Shown: positions 31,692-40,870 of the stretch, piece after piece
Layout of the letters: each line of letters starts with the position of its first letter
How positions within the stretch are numbered: the first letter of the stretch is position 1
Assembly (NCBI GenBank): GCA_023458035.1
Contig: JAEXAX010000009.1
Location: forward strand, 1-55,062
Source: Bacillota bacterium
GTDB taxonomy: Bacteria; Bacillota; Clostridia; Lachnospirales; Lachnospiraceae
DNA: 55,062 nucleotides
Reading direction: 5' to 3'
Notes under the pieces: model-generated
Told to the model about the DNA's origin: nothing
What the model saw: the letters and a program-made list of their open reading frames with translations, nothing else
The model's database searches: none
Position numbers and translations under genes: made by a program

Positions 31692-33199
31692 TACCGTTCC
31701 CCCATTTGATCCAGACCGAGTATCTGCTGTACCGTCAGCTTCATCTGATCCGCCCGGCAGATCCGCTGATGAAGGATCTGTGCAGTCTCCAGGCCACGGA
31801 CAGCAGCCGGCTGCGGTACTCCGCTCAGCTTCTCCAAGATGTCCAAAAGGCGGAATTCGTTCTTCTGCCGCTCTTCCGGAGCAATGGCCGATACAACGGT
31901 TTTGACAAATTTATACGGACTGGCCGTGGAAGCCAGCAACGTCACTGTTTCATCACCGCTGTCGGTTCGGTATTTATGATAGACCTGTGAGGCGACCGCA
32001 GTATGCGTATCCATCACATATCCCTCCTGCTCATAGACCTCTCGAATACGGTGGATTGTTTCGATTTCGGTAGCATAGCCTCCAATAAAATCATGCAGAC
32101 CGCTCTTTAACTGCTCACTCACCGAATATACGCCTTGTTCCTGCAACTCCTTCATCAGGCCTGCGCAAACTGTCGAATCCTGACCGGCTGCCGCATAAAT
32201 CAGGCGCTCCAAATTGCTGGAAATTAAGATATCCATGGACGGCGAAGTTGTCAGAACAAAATCACGGTTGCGATCATATACACCGGTAGTAAAGAAGTCA
32301 AATAAAACCTTGTTTTCATTGGATGCACAAATACATTTTGCGATCGGCAGTCCCATTCCCTTGGCATACCAGGCCGCCAGAATATTGCCGAAATTTCCGG
32401 TCGGAACACAGACATTGATCCGGTCTCCCGCCTTTATCACACCCCGTTTCACCAGTCGGCAATAGCCATATACATAATACACGATCTGCGGCGCCAAACG
32501 ACCGATATTGATCGAATTAGCAGATGAAAACTGCAGTCCGGCAGCCTCCAGTTCACCGGCCAGCGCCTGATCGGCAAACAGTTTTTTTACACCGGTTTGA
32601 GCATCATCAAAATTCCCATGAATACCAACCACATAGGTATTTGCGCCGGTCTGGGTCAGCATCTGCTGTTCCTGGATAACACTGACGCCGTCCTTCGGGT
32701 AGAAAACGATGATTTTTGTATGTTCTACATCGGCAAAGCCGGCCATAGCTGCCTTTCCGGTATCTCCTGAAGTCGCAGTCAAAATCACGATATCACGATC
32801 CATCCCCTGCTTTTTGGCCGCTGTGGTCATCAGATACGGCAAAATAGATAAAGCCATGTCTTTAAAGGCAATCGTCGGACCATGGAATAGTTCCAGGTGA
32901 TAAGCCCCGTCCACCTTTGTCATCGGTACAATCTCATCAGTATCAAACTTCTCATCATAGGCCGAGGCGATACAATATTTCAGTTCGGCTTCGGTATAAT
33001 CTGTCAGCAGCTTTGACAACACTTCAAATGCCAGCTCTTGATAGCTCATCTCGGCCAAAGCGGTGAAATCCGTATCTATTGCCGTCAGACGATCAGGCAC
33101 ATACAAACCGCCGTCCGGAGCCAAGCCGCGCAATACTGCTTCTGAGGCTGTCGCCGTATGCTGATGGTTTCTGGTACTTCTGTAGATTATGTTCATCAT
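31691..33199 (-). CDS. thrC: Threonine synthase
   Basis: A 502-residue PLP enzyme converting O-phosphohomoserine to threonine, of the longer (class I) type. Key sites are the PLP lysine in HGPTIAFKDMALS, the glycine-rich ATSGDTGKAAMAGF, and the active-site stretch TSPSMDILISSNLERLIY. AAGGAG precedes two adjacent ATG codons, and either could start. It follows ftsQ by only 13 bases, an unusual place for it: it occupies the position where ftsA/ftsZ often lie. Confidence 0.95.
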   Translation of the reverse strand: MMNIIYRSTRNHQHTATASEAVLRGLAPDGGLYVPDRLTAIDTDFTALAEMSYQELAFEVLSKLLTDYTEAELKYCIASAYDEKFDTDEIVPMTKVDGAYHLELFHGPTIAFKDMALSILPYLMTTAAKKQGMDRDIVILTATSGDTGKAAMAGFADVEHTKIIVFYPKDGVSVIQEQQMLTQTGANTYVVGIHGNFDDAQTGVKKLFADQALAGELEAAGLQFSSANSINIGRLAPQIVYYVYGYCRLVKRGVIKAGDRINVCVPTGNFGNILAAWYAKGMGLPIAKCICASNENKVLFDFFTTGVYDRNRDFVLTTSPSMDILISSNLERLIYAAAGQDSTVCAGLMKELQEQGVYSVSEQLKSGLHDFIGGYATEIETIHRIREVYEQEGYVMDTHTAVASQVYHKYRTDSGDETVTLLASTASPYKFVKTVVSAIAPEERQKNEFRLLDILEKLSGVPQPAAVRGLETAQILHQRICRADQMKLTVQQILGLDQMGER

Positions 33200-33212
33200 C
33201 GCTCTCCTTGTG

Positions 33213-33956
33213 CTAATCCTCTATTTTTTCTAATGTAAAGCTATCCGACTTATCTGTCAAGTTTTCCAGATGTAATATTCCCTTCTGACCCTGAATAGAC
33301 GGTACAATTGAGGATAGTTTTCCGATTTTATCTTCTAGATTGATCGCCTCACCAAGGCTGATATGAACCGTTGCGATATCCAGTCCGTAATACCCTTTTT
33401 CATCAACCGAGATCGTATCGACTGTCACCTTATATTTTTCCAGCAGTTTTTTGATATAAGTCATCTGCTCAATGGCTGTGTCATTTTTTGCTGCCAGTTT
33501 TTCATTTTTCCGAAAGCTGTCAACCTGTATGCCAGCCAGCTTCGGCAGCGACGGTAATAACTGATTCGTACTCTCGGCTACCATTCCGTCCGAATCCAGA
33601 TACAGGTAATAATCCAGGAACGGAACATAACCCAGCAATTTTTTCTCATAAACAACCACTTTGACCGATGACGGCGATAACAGACTGATATCAATATCAC
33701 TGACAAACGGAATATCTGTACGACGGTTGCGATATTTCCATTTCAGAAATAAAGAATTATAACTAAGGATATTTTCAAAGACCTTATCCTTGATCTCCTG
33801 ATCGGAGTAGGTGACATTGCCTTCAATCTGAATATTCGTTACCCGAAACACCAGAGTCACAGTCACCAGCATCAAAATCAGAAGCGCCAAAAACGCCCCT
33901 AAGATCAATCTTATCCTGCCTGATTTTTTCTTTTCTACCCGTTCCTCTGCTGCCAT
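33213..33956 (-). CDS. ftsQ: Cell division protein FtsQ/DivIB
   Basis: A 247-residue single-pass division protein. A basic cytoplasmic tail (KKKSGRIR) is followed by one helix (about residues 16 to 38) and a POTRA domain (VTNIQIEGNVTYSDQEIKDKVF). The FtsQ/DivIB beta domain comes next. It should join FtsL and FtsB in the divisome. GGAGAG precedes the ATG. It directly follows murD by 19 bases; ftsW, murG and murC, often found between, are absent. Confidence 0.88.
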   Translation of the reverse strand: MAAEERVEKKKSGRIRLILGAFLALLILMLVTVTLVFRVTNIQIEGNVTYSDQEIKDKVFENILSYNSLFLKWKYRNRRTDIPFVSDIDISLLSPSSVKVVVYEKKLLGYVPFLDYYLYLDSDGMVAESTNQLLPSLPKLAGIQVDSFRKNEKLAAKNDTAIEQMTYIKKLLEKYKVTVDTISVDEKGYYGLDIATVHISLGEAINLEDKIGKLSSIVPSIQGQKGILHLENLTDKSDSFTLEKIED

Positions 33957-33975
33957 TGCTCTCCTACCTTACTGC

Positions 33976-35328
33976 CTACAGTAACCGCACAAGCTCCTTA
34001 AAGCGGTCGCCGCGCTCTTCATAATTTTGAAACATTCCCCAACTGGCACAAGCCGGAGATAACAACACCGCATCCCCCTCATTGGCCAAACTGCGCGCTG
34101 TAGATACTGCCTCCTCAAGCTGATCTACCAGGGTGATGCTCTGATATCCCAGCGCCAGTGCCTGAGCTCTGATCTTTTCTTTGGTCTGACCCAACAGTAC
34201 CAAATGCTTGACCTTTCCGTTAAATGAACGAATCCACTCTTCAAAATCGGCATCCTTGTCATAGCCGCCGCCGATCAGGATCGTCGGTCGAACCATAGCC
34301 TCTACCGCTTTTATAGCCGCATCCGGATTCGTCCCCTTGGAATCATTATAGTAAACCACACCGGCTACTTCCTTTACAAATTCGATCCTGTGAGCCACGC
34401 CGCCAAACTGTTTCAAAGCTGTTCTTAATACCTCTAAATCAACCCCATAGGCAACTGCCATGCCTATGGCCGCCATATAATTTTCATAGTTGTGACGACC
34501 GAATAATTTCAGTTCATCCAGCCGACAGATATCTATCGTCTTTTTGTCCAGCTTGAGCCGCAGTGTTTCATCCTCGATGTAAACACCTTCCTCCAGTATT
34601 CTCCAGCTGCTGAAGTACAGAACCCGACATTGCAGCTGCTGCCCGAATTTGCGCAATACTTCATCCTCATAATTCAGGATACAGTAATCTTCCGGTTGCT
34701 GATTTTCGGCAATGCGTTCCTTTACACGGATATACTCTTCCATGGTATGATGTCGATTCAGATGATCCGGCGTGATGTTTAAAATCGCGCTGACCTGCGG
34801 TCGAAACTGAACGAACGTCTCCAGCTGAAAGGAACTGAGCTCGGCTACCACTACAGAAGCTTCCTGCAGATAATTGGCCTCCCCGGTATAAGACAGACCG
34901 ATATTTCCGACCACATGGGTATCGGCACCGGTCGCCTGCATAATCTCTCCAAGCAGCGCTGTAGTCGTCGTCTTACCGTTTGTACCGGTAATGGCCAGAA
35001 TATGCCCCTTACCCAGCCGATAAGCCAGTTCCACTTCTCCCCAGACCGGCAGACCTAAGTCTCTGGCTTGACAGATAATTGTTTCTTCCATCGGAACACC
35101 GGGACTGACGATTACCAGCTGCATTTCAGATAACTGTTCATCCGTCATCATCCCGAGATAAATATTTTTCGGTGTAAAATCAATGCGGTCGCATAATTCC
35201 TGCACCTTTAAAGCATAATTTGCATCAAATAAATAGACAGCGGCCCCCTTCTCATGTAATGCCCGCCCCGCACCGATACCACTGACTCCGCAGCCGATAA
35301 CGAGCACCTTCATTGCCCTCATATCCAT
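33976..35328 (-). CDS. murD: UDP-N-acetylmuramoylalanine--D-glutamate ligase
   Basis: A 450-residue cytoplasmic Mur ligase adding D-Glu to the peptidoglycan precursor. It shows the Rossmann start KVLVIGCGVSGIGAG, the ATP site AITGTNGKTTTTALLG (about residue 115), LNITPDHLNRH, and FGRHNYENYMAA followed by the C-terminal YNDSKGTNPDA. The ATG at 35328 has GGAG 6 bases upstream; a later in-frame ATG is possible. It is 43 bases after mraY. Confidence 0.96.
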   Translation of the reverse strand: MDMRAMKVLVIGCGVSGIGAGRALHEKGAAVYLFDANYALKVQELCDRIDFTPKNIYLGMMTDEQLSEMQLVIVSPGVPMEETIICQARDLGLPVWGEVELAYRLGKGHILAITGTNGKTTTTALLGEIMQATGADTHVVGNIGLSYTGEANYLQEASVVVAELSSFQLETFVQFRPQVSAILNITPDHLNRHHTMEEYIRVKERIAENQQPEDYCILNYEDEVLRKFGQQLQCRVLYFSSWRILEEGVYIEDETLRLKLDKKTIDICRLDELKLFGRHNYENYMAAIGMAVAYGVDLEVLRTALKQFGGVAHRIEFVKEVAGVVYYNDSKGTNPDAAIKAVEAMVRPTILIGGGYDKDADFEEWIRSFNGKVKHLVLLGQTKEKIRAQALALGYQSITLVDQLEEAVSTARSLANEGDAVLLSPACASWGMFQNYEERGDRFKELVRLL

Positions 35329-35371
35329 ATTTCACTCCATTTCTTGTCACAATGACGATCGAAATCATTTT

Positions 35372-36331
35372 TTACATGCGGATCATAGCCACCAGACAAA
35401 GAACCGTGGTTATAATCATAAACAGTGAAACCACTTTGGTTTCTTTAAAGCCGCTCAGCTCAAAATGATGATGGAGCGGCGCCATCTTAAAGATTCGTTT
35501 ACCGTGGGAAAGCTTAAAATATCCCACCTGGATGATGACAGACAGAATCTCCAGCACATAAACCAAGGCGATGATAGCCAGATGCAGCGGTTGCTGCAGA
35601 ACATAGGCCGTACCGGCCACAAAGCCTCCTATAGCCAGCGAACCTGTGTCTCCCATAAAGACCTTCGCAGGATAAGCATTATAAACCAGAAAGCCAAGCA
35701 GACCACCGAACATCATTCCTGCCATCGGAGCGATACCGACTCCTCTTGCCAGGTCGGCCACCAGAAAATAAACCGTGATCGGCAACGTCACTGAAACCGC
35801 CAGACCATCCAGCCCATCGGTAAAGTTAGCTCCGTTTGTTGTTCCCAGCAAAATAAATACCAACAACGGAATACTCCACCAACCGGCCTTCCAGATGATC
35901 TCTCCTTTTGAAAACGGAATAACAATATCCAGAGAAATACCGGATATACGGATCAAATAAAAGGCAAACAAAGCTGTAACCAGCCCCTGACCGGCCATTT
36001 TTTGCAACGGCTTTAGACCATCGGTCTGTTTGAATACCACTTTCAGAAAGTCATCGGCAAAGCCAATCAAGCCAAAGCCCAGAGTGGCGATCAGGATCGG
36101 CACCAGCTTCGGATGTGACTGCATGTAGAAAAACGACAGAAATACGACCGGTAGTAAAAACATGATCCCCCCCATGGTCGGGGTACCGGCTTTCGCCAAA
36201 TGTTCTTTTACACCTTCCTCACGAATCGGCTGGCCGGCCTTCAGACGTTTTAAAAAACGTATGGTCGCCGGGCCGATCAACACTGTAATCAAAAATACGA
36301 TCAATGCCGCATATACAAATCCCACTTTCAT
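35372..36331 (-). CDS. mraY: Phospho-MurNAc-pentapeptide transferase
   Basis: A 319-residue polytopic membrane enzyme making lipid I. It shows GTPTMGGIMFL, the acidic motif GFADDFLK, NFTDGLDGLA, FMGDTGSLA and the PLHHHFE motif. The start is uncertain: AGGAGG lies 2 bases before the ATG at 36331 and 8 bases before a GTG at 36325. Both give a normal N-terminus, while an upstream ATG at 36346 has no ribosome site. Confidence 0.96.
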   Translation of the reverse strand: MKVGFVYAALIVFLITVLIGPATIRFLKRLKAGQPIREEGVKEHLAKAGTPTMGGIMFLLPVVFLSFFYMQSHPKLVPILIATLGFGLIGFADDFLKVVFKQTDGLKPLQKMAGQGLVTALFAFYLIRISGISLDIVIPFSKGEIIWKAGWWSIPLLVFILLGTTNGANFTDGLDGLAVSVTLPITVYFLVADLARGVGIAPMAGMMFGGLLGFLVYNAYPAKVFMGDTGSLAIGGFVAGTAYVLQQPLHLAIIALVYVLEILSVIIQVGYFKLSHGKRIFKMAPLHHHFELSGFKETKVVSLFMIITTVLCLVAMIRM

Positions 36332-36356
36332 TTCCTCCTTTAACATTCACCCGGTA

Positions 36357-38654
36357 TCACTGTGTCGGTTGACCCGGCTCCTGTTCTTCAAATGTATGCT
36401 GCTCAACCGGCCTTTCCTCAACCGGTCTCTCTTCAAACGGAGATTGCTCGATCGGAGCCTCTTCCGTTCCCGGCGTTTCTGTCGGTTGCGCATCACCGCC
36501 CGGCTGTTCCTGCGGCTGCTCCGCTCCGGACTGTTCTTCGCCGGACTGTTCTTCGCCGGACTGTTCTTCACCGTTTTGCTCCGATGCCGGCTGCTCACCG
36601 CTTTGTTCTCCACTGTGATTCTGTGTACCGTTCGACTGTCCGGCCGGGTTTTCTTCCTTTTTCTCCGGCTCGGCTGAATATACCTTACCGTCATCCCCCA
36701 CCAGATGATAATACGGAATCAGACGACTCATCACCCGTTTTTCAATATTCACCTGCTCGTAAAAAGCTGCCTGATTTTCGGCATTCGGTTTTTCCACTAC
36801 TACATAAATCAACAGCTGCGGTTTTTCCATCGGCACGGCCGCCCAGAAAGAACAAACATAGTTTGTTTCGTCACGTCCCAGTACGCCATTCTTATCCACA
36901 GTCAGAACCTCGGCCGTACCGGTCTTGCCGCCGATCTTGTAATGATCGATCTTGGCCAGGCTGCCGCTGAGCGAGTTATTGATCATATATTCTATGCTTT
37001 CTTTGACCTGTTTTTCCGTTTCTCCGGAAATGGTCTTTTTAACCACCACCGGCTCAATATTCTCAATCACATGATCATTTTCATCCAGGATCTGCTTCAC
37101 GATATGCGGCTTATAATAATTTCCTCCATTGATCGCTGCCGAAAATGCGGCCGCTCCCTGAATCATCGTAATATTAAAGCCCTGCCCAAAAGAGGTGGTA
37201 GCCACTTCCACCTCTCCCATATTTTGCGGTGAGAAAATAATACCTGAGTTCTCACCCGGCAGATCAATACCTGTCTTCTGACCAAAGTTGAAAATATCCT
37301 GGTATTTGATCAACTGTTCGGCGCCGGTCTTTTTTCCGATCTCCATCAATGCCACATTACATGAATTTGCCACTGCCTGGTACAATGTCTGCGCACCGTG
37401 TCCGGCACGATTTGCGCAGTGAATGGTATGCTCACCGACCTGTAACGAACCGGCGCAGTAATAAGTATCCCCCGGTTTGATGCTGCCGGTTTCCAGAGCT
37501 GCCGCTACGGTCAGAGGCTTGATAACCGAACCCGGCTCATAGGTATAGCTGAGGCAAAAGTTGTTCCATTTTTGTTCCAGCAGCTTGGCCTTATCCGTGT
37601 CCGACATCTCAGACAGTTTCATTTTCTGCTGTTCTTCTTTAGTGTACCAGTTATCAAAGCTTCGAGGTTGATTTAAATTATAGGAATTTGAGGTTGCCAT
37701 TCCAAGCACCTCACCGTTTTGCGGATTCATGACAATAATGCCTACATTTTCGGCTGCCGCCCGCTGCTCTACTATGTTCTTGTTTTTTTTCATGAAGGAG
37801 GCGATCTCATCCTCGATTACGGACTGCACGGTGGAGTCGATGGTCGTTACCACCTTGTGTCCATTGGTCGGCTGTTTTGTTCTGCTTTGCACACCCTCTC
37901 CGGCTTCCATGTATCCATAGGTTCGACCGTTTGTACCGTTCAACAGCTTATCATAATATAATTCCAGTCCGTTCAGACCTTCAATACCATTCTGACCGAC
38001 TGTAAAGCCGATGATCTGGCTGGCCAGCTTATCATGAGGATAAACCCGCTTATAAGTAGTTTCAAACCAGATGCCCTTGACATTTTTCCTGATCTTCTTT
38101 TCCTTGGCAACAAATTCCTGATCCGGATTCTTGTCCAGATCTGTTCCGGCTATATAATCCTCAAACCGCTTTTTCTGTTCTTCGGATATAGACTCATTAA
38201 TAATCTCATAATAGCTGTTTGGAGTTTCAGCCAGTTTTGCCCTGGCTTCCTCCTCGGTAAACCCAAAAAATTTTACTAAGGCTCCCACGGTCGGTGTAAT
38301 ATAACGGCTGACTTTCACCTGATTACCGGACGCGTCTGTAGCAGTCTCCGATCTGTCATCATGGATCTGGTTGCGATCCAGTATCAAACGATAGACCCGC
38401 TGGCTTCTGGCCAACACCCCCATATCCCGATCATAAATTTCTCCGCGCTGAAAGGGGATTTCCTGATTGGAAATCTGTTGCTGATTCAGGATAGTTTTCT
38501 TATATTCATCCCCCTTATTTAAATTTAAAGAGAGTACGCGTAAAACAAAGACAGTAAACAGTGCCAGCACTGCCAAATAAATCACCATCATTCTAACCTT
38601 AACGTACTCTCCTACAAAACGTTTCAAAATTTTATTTTTTTTCTTACGTTTCAT
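36357..38654 (-). CDS. Class B penicillin-binding protein (FtsI/SpoVD type) with long acidic tail
   Basis: A 765-residue division transpeptidase. It has one N-terminal helix (about residues 23 to 45), a dimerisation/pedestal domain, then the transpeptidase domain. That domain contains the SxxK motif in EPGSVIKPLTVA, SCN in VANSCNVALME and KTG in IGGKTGTAEV. The last 115 residues are an unusual Glu/Gln/Ser/Pro tail with GEEQS repeats and PVEERPVEQ; no PASTA domains are present. Position after ftsL supports the septal role. The tail should lie outside the membrane, in the wall. Confidence 0.93.
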   Translation of the reverse strand: MKRKKKNKILKRFVGEYVKVRMMVIYLAVLALFTVFVLRVLSLNLNKGDEYKKTILNQQQISNQEIPFQRGEIYDRDMGVLARSQRVYRLILDRNQIHDDRSETATDASGNQVKVSRYITPTVGALVKFFGFTEEEARAKLAETPNSYYEIINESISEEQKKRFEDYIAGTDLDKNPDQEFVAKEKKIRKNVKGIWFETTYKRVYPHDKLASQIIGFTVGQNGIEGLNGLELYYDKLLNGTNGRTYGYMEAGEGVQSRTKQPTNGHKVVTTIDSTVQSVIEDEIASFMKKNKNIVEQRAAAENVGIIVMNPQNGEVLGMATSNSYNLNQPRSFDNWYTKEEQQKMKLSEMSDTDKAKLLEQKWNNFCLSYTYEPGSVIKPLTVAAALETGSIKPGDTYYCAGSLQVGEHTIHCANRAGHGAQTLYQAVANSCNVALMEIGKKTGAEQLIKYQDIFNFGQKTGIDLPGENSGIIFSPQNMGEVEVATTSFGQGFNITMIQGAAAFSAAINGGNYYKPHIVKQILDENDHVIENIEPVVVKKTISGETEKQVKESIEYMINNSLSGSLAKIDHYKIGGKTGTAEVLTVDKNGVLGRDETNYVCSFWAAVPMEKPQLLIYVVVEKPNAENQAAFYEQVNIEKRVMSRLIPYYHLVGDDGKVYSAEPEKKEENPAGQSNGTQNHSGEQSGEQPASEQNGEEQSGEEQSGEEQSGAEQPQEQPGGDAQPTETPGTEEAPIEQSPFEERPVEERPVEQHTFEEQEPGQPTQ

Positions 38655-38667
38655 CGATCGCTCTTTT

Positions 38668-39165
38668 CTAATGATTGCTCGTCACATTCTGAGTCTGTCT
38701 GACAAAATTACTCTCTGCTCCGTCATAAAGTACGACCTGCTCGGCTGTCGGATACTGCATTCCAAATTCATTGATAGCTCTTTCTCTGATCTCATTATAA
38801 TTAACGGAGGACATCAGATTATTGTAAGCGGAATCATTATCCTCCTTGATCTGCTGATACTGGGCTTCTCTCTGACCAAGGGTTGTGCGGGCATGATGCG
38901 TTTGTGCCATCATCTGAATCGGCATGACAATAGATGCCAGACAAATGATCACGGTCAGCATGACTGCGCGCAAATAACTCCTGTCCATCTGCATAGCGCG
39001 ATGCTTATTTCGGTAAGTCGTCAGATCCTCCGTCACAGTCTTCACCGGCTTCGGCTGTCTTAATGGCGCCGCCGTTAAGCCTGACTTCGGTCGTTTCATC
39101 GGTTCCATTTTTCTTAAGGTATTGCCTTCTAATGATATCACATTTAATTCATTTCTTCTCGCCAT
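38668..39165 (-). CDS. ftsL: FtsL-like cell division protein
   Basis: A 165-residue single-pass protein. A long basic cytoplasmic part (about 65 residues) is followed by a helix at about 68 to 90 (AVMLTVIICLASIVMPIQMMA) and a short coiled-coil (LGQREAQYQQIKEDNDSAYNNL). The sequence is divergent, as usual for FtsL, and the call rests mostly on its position between rsmH and the penicillin-binding protein gene. GGAG precedes the ATG. Confidence 0.8.
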   Translation of the reverse strand: MARRNELNVISLEGNTLRKMEPMKRPKSGLTAAPLRQPKPVKTVTEDLTTYRNKHRAMQMDRSYLRAVMLTVIICLASIVMPIQMMAQTHHARTTLGQREAQYQQIKEDNDSAYNNLMSSVNYNEIRERAINEFGMQYPTAEQVVLYDGAESNFVRQTQNVTSNH

Positions 39166-39194
39166 TTTTATGACTCCTATCTATCTTTATCCTC

Positions 39195-40139
39195 TTATTC
39201 AGAGATCCTTCTTTCAAATACGCGTAATTTAGCGCTGGCCGAACGACTGTTTCGTAATAATTCCTCCGCTCCCGGCAGAATCGGCTTACGACTGATCACT
39301 CGTCCCAGAGATGTCTGTCCACAGACACAAACAGGAAAATGAGCCGGACAGGTGCATGGATTCTCCAATCGTTTCATTTCCTGCTTCACGATCCTGTCTT
39401 CCAACGAATGGAAGGTGATCACGCACAGGCGGCCGCCGTCCGTCAGATGACGTACCATGGTCTCCAAAGTATTGCGCAGCACCTCTAACTCCCGATTCAA
39501 TTCAATGCGGATAGCTTGAAATACCCGCTTGGCCGGATGTCCGCCATCTCTTTGCGCCTTCATCGGGATAGTATTTCGAATCACCTCTACCAATTCCAGC
39601 GTGGTGGAAAGTGGTTGTCGCTCACGTTGCTGACAAATCGCCGCTGCGATCGGTTTTGCATAGCGTTCCTCACCATAGACCTTAAAGATCCTGGTCAGCT
39701 CTTCTGCCGAAAATCCATTTACGATATCGTATGCAGTCTGAGCCTGTTCCGCATTCATTCGCATATCGAGCGGTCCTTCCTTCATATAGGAAAATCCCCT
39801 GCTGTCTGTATCCAGCTGATAAGAAGATACCCCCAAATCCAACAGGATGCCGTCCACCCGGTCAATTCCAAGCCGGCTCAGTATTGAAGCGAAGGCTTCA
39901 TAATTACTGTGTACGATCTGTACCCGCTGACCGTACGATTCCAGAACTGACGTTGCCGCTTCCAAGGCATCGGTATCCTGATCGATGCCGATCAAGCGGC
40001 CGTTTTCAGACAGCTGTTCGCAGATTACTCTTGAATGCCCGGCTCCCCCCAGTGTTCCGTCTACATAAATTCCGTTCGGCCTGATGTTCAGGTTTTCGAT
40101 TACTTCTTCCAATAATACTGACGTATGCTTAAAATCCAT
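39195..40139 (-). CDS. rsmH: 16S rRNA (cytosine1402-N4)-methyltransferase
   Basis: A 314-residue SAM-dependent methyltransferase acting on 16S rRNA C1402. It shows FKHTSVLLEEVIE at the start, the SAM site YVDGTLGGAGHS, GILLDLGVSSYQLD, RGFSYMKEGPLDMRM and CVITFHSLEDRIVK. I chose the ATG at 40139, which gives the standard N-terminus and a 22-base gap to mraZ. A longer frame would run into mraZ. Confidence 0.96.
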   Translation of the reverse strand: MDFKHTSVLLEEVIENLNIRPNGIYVDGTLGGAGHSRVICEQLSENGRLIGIDQDTDALEAATSVLESYGQRVQIVHSNYEAFASILSRLGIDRVDGILLDLGVSSYQLDTDSRGFSYMKEGPLDMRMNAEQAQTAYDIVNGFSAEELTRIFKVYGEERYAKPIAAAICQQRERQPLSTTLELVEVIRNTIPMKAQRDGGHPAKRVFQAIRIELNRELEVLRNTLETMVRHLTDGGRLCVITFHSLEDRIVKQEMKRLENPCTCPAHFPVCVCGQTSLGRVISRKPILPGAEELLRNSRSASAKLRVFERRISE

Positions 40140-40161
40140 TCTTTTTGATTCCCATCTGCCG

Positions 40162-40605
40162 TCAGGCCGGCTGCTCGCTATCATTTAATCGACCGGTAAT
40201 GTCAGCCAGATCGATCTCGGCAATAGAAGCCTCCCATTTGTCCTTGTCCCAAATCTCAATACGATTGATCTGACCGGCCAGAACGATCTCTTTGTCCATC
40301 GGCACCAATTTTCTAAAAGCCGGCGGAACCAGAATACGTCCCTGCTTGTCCAACTCACATTCGCTGGAGAAAGCCACCAGACCTCTTTCCAGTTTCCGAA
40401 GATCTTGATTATTCATCCAGGAACGACCCTTGATATCCATGACCATAGTTTCCCAATCTTCGTTTGTCATCAGATAGAGACAGTCATCGATACCGCGAGT
40501 GAGCCAAAACTGACCCTGCAGTTTTTCACGAAACTTTGTCGGAATGATGATGCGGCCCTTTGCATCGATCGCATGATAAAACACGCCGGTAAAACCGTGA
40601 AACAT
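40162..40605 (-). CDS. mraZ: Transcription regulator MraZ
   Basis: A 147-residue AbrB-fold protein with two copies of the MraZ domain. It starts MFHGFTGVFYHAIDAKGRIIIP, and the second copy includes ELDKQGRILVP. It binds repeated sites upstream of its own operon and adjusts dcw expression. GGGAGGTGA lies 7 bases before the chosen ATG. It is the first gene of the division cluster. Confidence 0.95.
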   Translation of the reverse strand: MFHGFTGVFYHAIDAKGRIIIPTKFREKLQGQFWLTRGIDDCLYLMTNEDWETMVMDIKGRSWMNNQDLRKLERGLVAFSSECELDKQGRILVPPAFRKLVPMDKEIVLAGQINRIEIWDKDKWEASIAEIDLADITGRLNDSEQPA

Positions 40606-40642
40606 GGTCCGCTCACCTCCCTTTTTCTCTACTTTCCTACAT

Positions 40643-40662
40643 AATCCGCCACAATTTACCAC
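40643..40662 (-). promoter_or_regulatory. Candidate MraZ boxes
   Basis: On the minus strand GTGGTAAATT is followed by GTGGCGGATT, giving GTGG cores exactly 10 bases apart, with a weaker GTAGG next. MraZ sites in other bacteria are similar G-rich boxes at 10-base spacing in this position. They lie between the promoter and the mraZ start. Confidence 0.5.
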
Positions 40663-40673
40663 TTTTGTTTTAT

Positions 40674-40702
40674 ATCATACCCTATTCGGCACTAAAATTC
40701 AA
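40674..40702 (-). promoter_or_regulatory. Promoter of the mraZ operon
   Basis: On the minus strand TTGAAT (40697-40702) and TATGAT (40674-40679) are 17 bases apart, about 70 bases before the mraZ start codon. Confidence 0.6.
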
Positions 40703-40764
40703 TATTGAAATACTGTTTTATGGCAGTAAATTATGATTATTATGATTTTGCCATTTTTAAGGCA

Positions 40765-40823
40765 TAAAAAAAGCCCTAACAGGCGACTACTCATCCTTTT
40801 GGATGATACTCTCTGTTAAAGCT
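40765..40823 (-). terminator. Branched terminator after lgt
   Basis: On the minus strand AGCTTTAACAG pairs with CTGTTAGGGCT (11 pairs including G-U) and encloses a second hairpin (TCATCC, AAAA, GGATGA). T-rich TTTTTTTA follows. It separates the priA-to-lgt run from the mraZ promoter. Confidence 0.75.
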
Positions 40824-40870
40824 CTCCACTTAATCTACAGTCTGATCTATTTTTTTATTCCGAACCGGTA

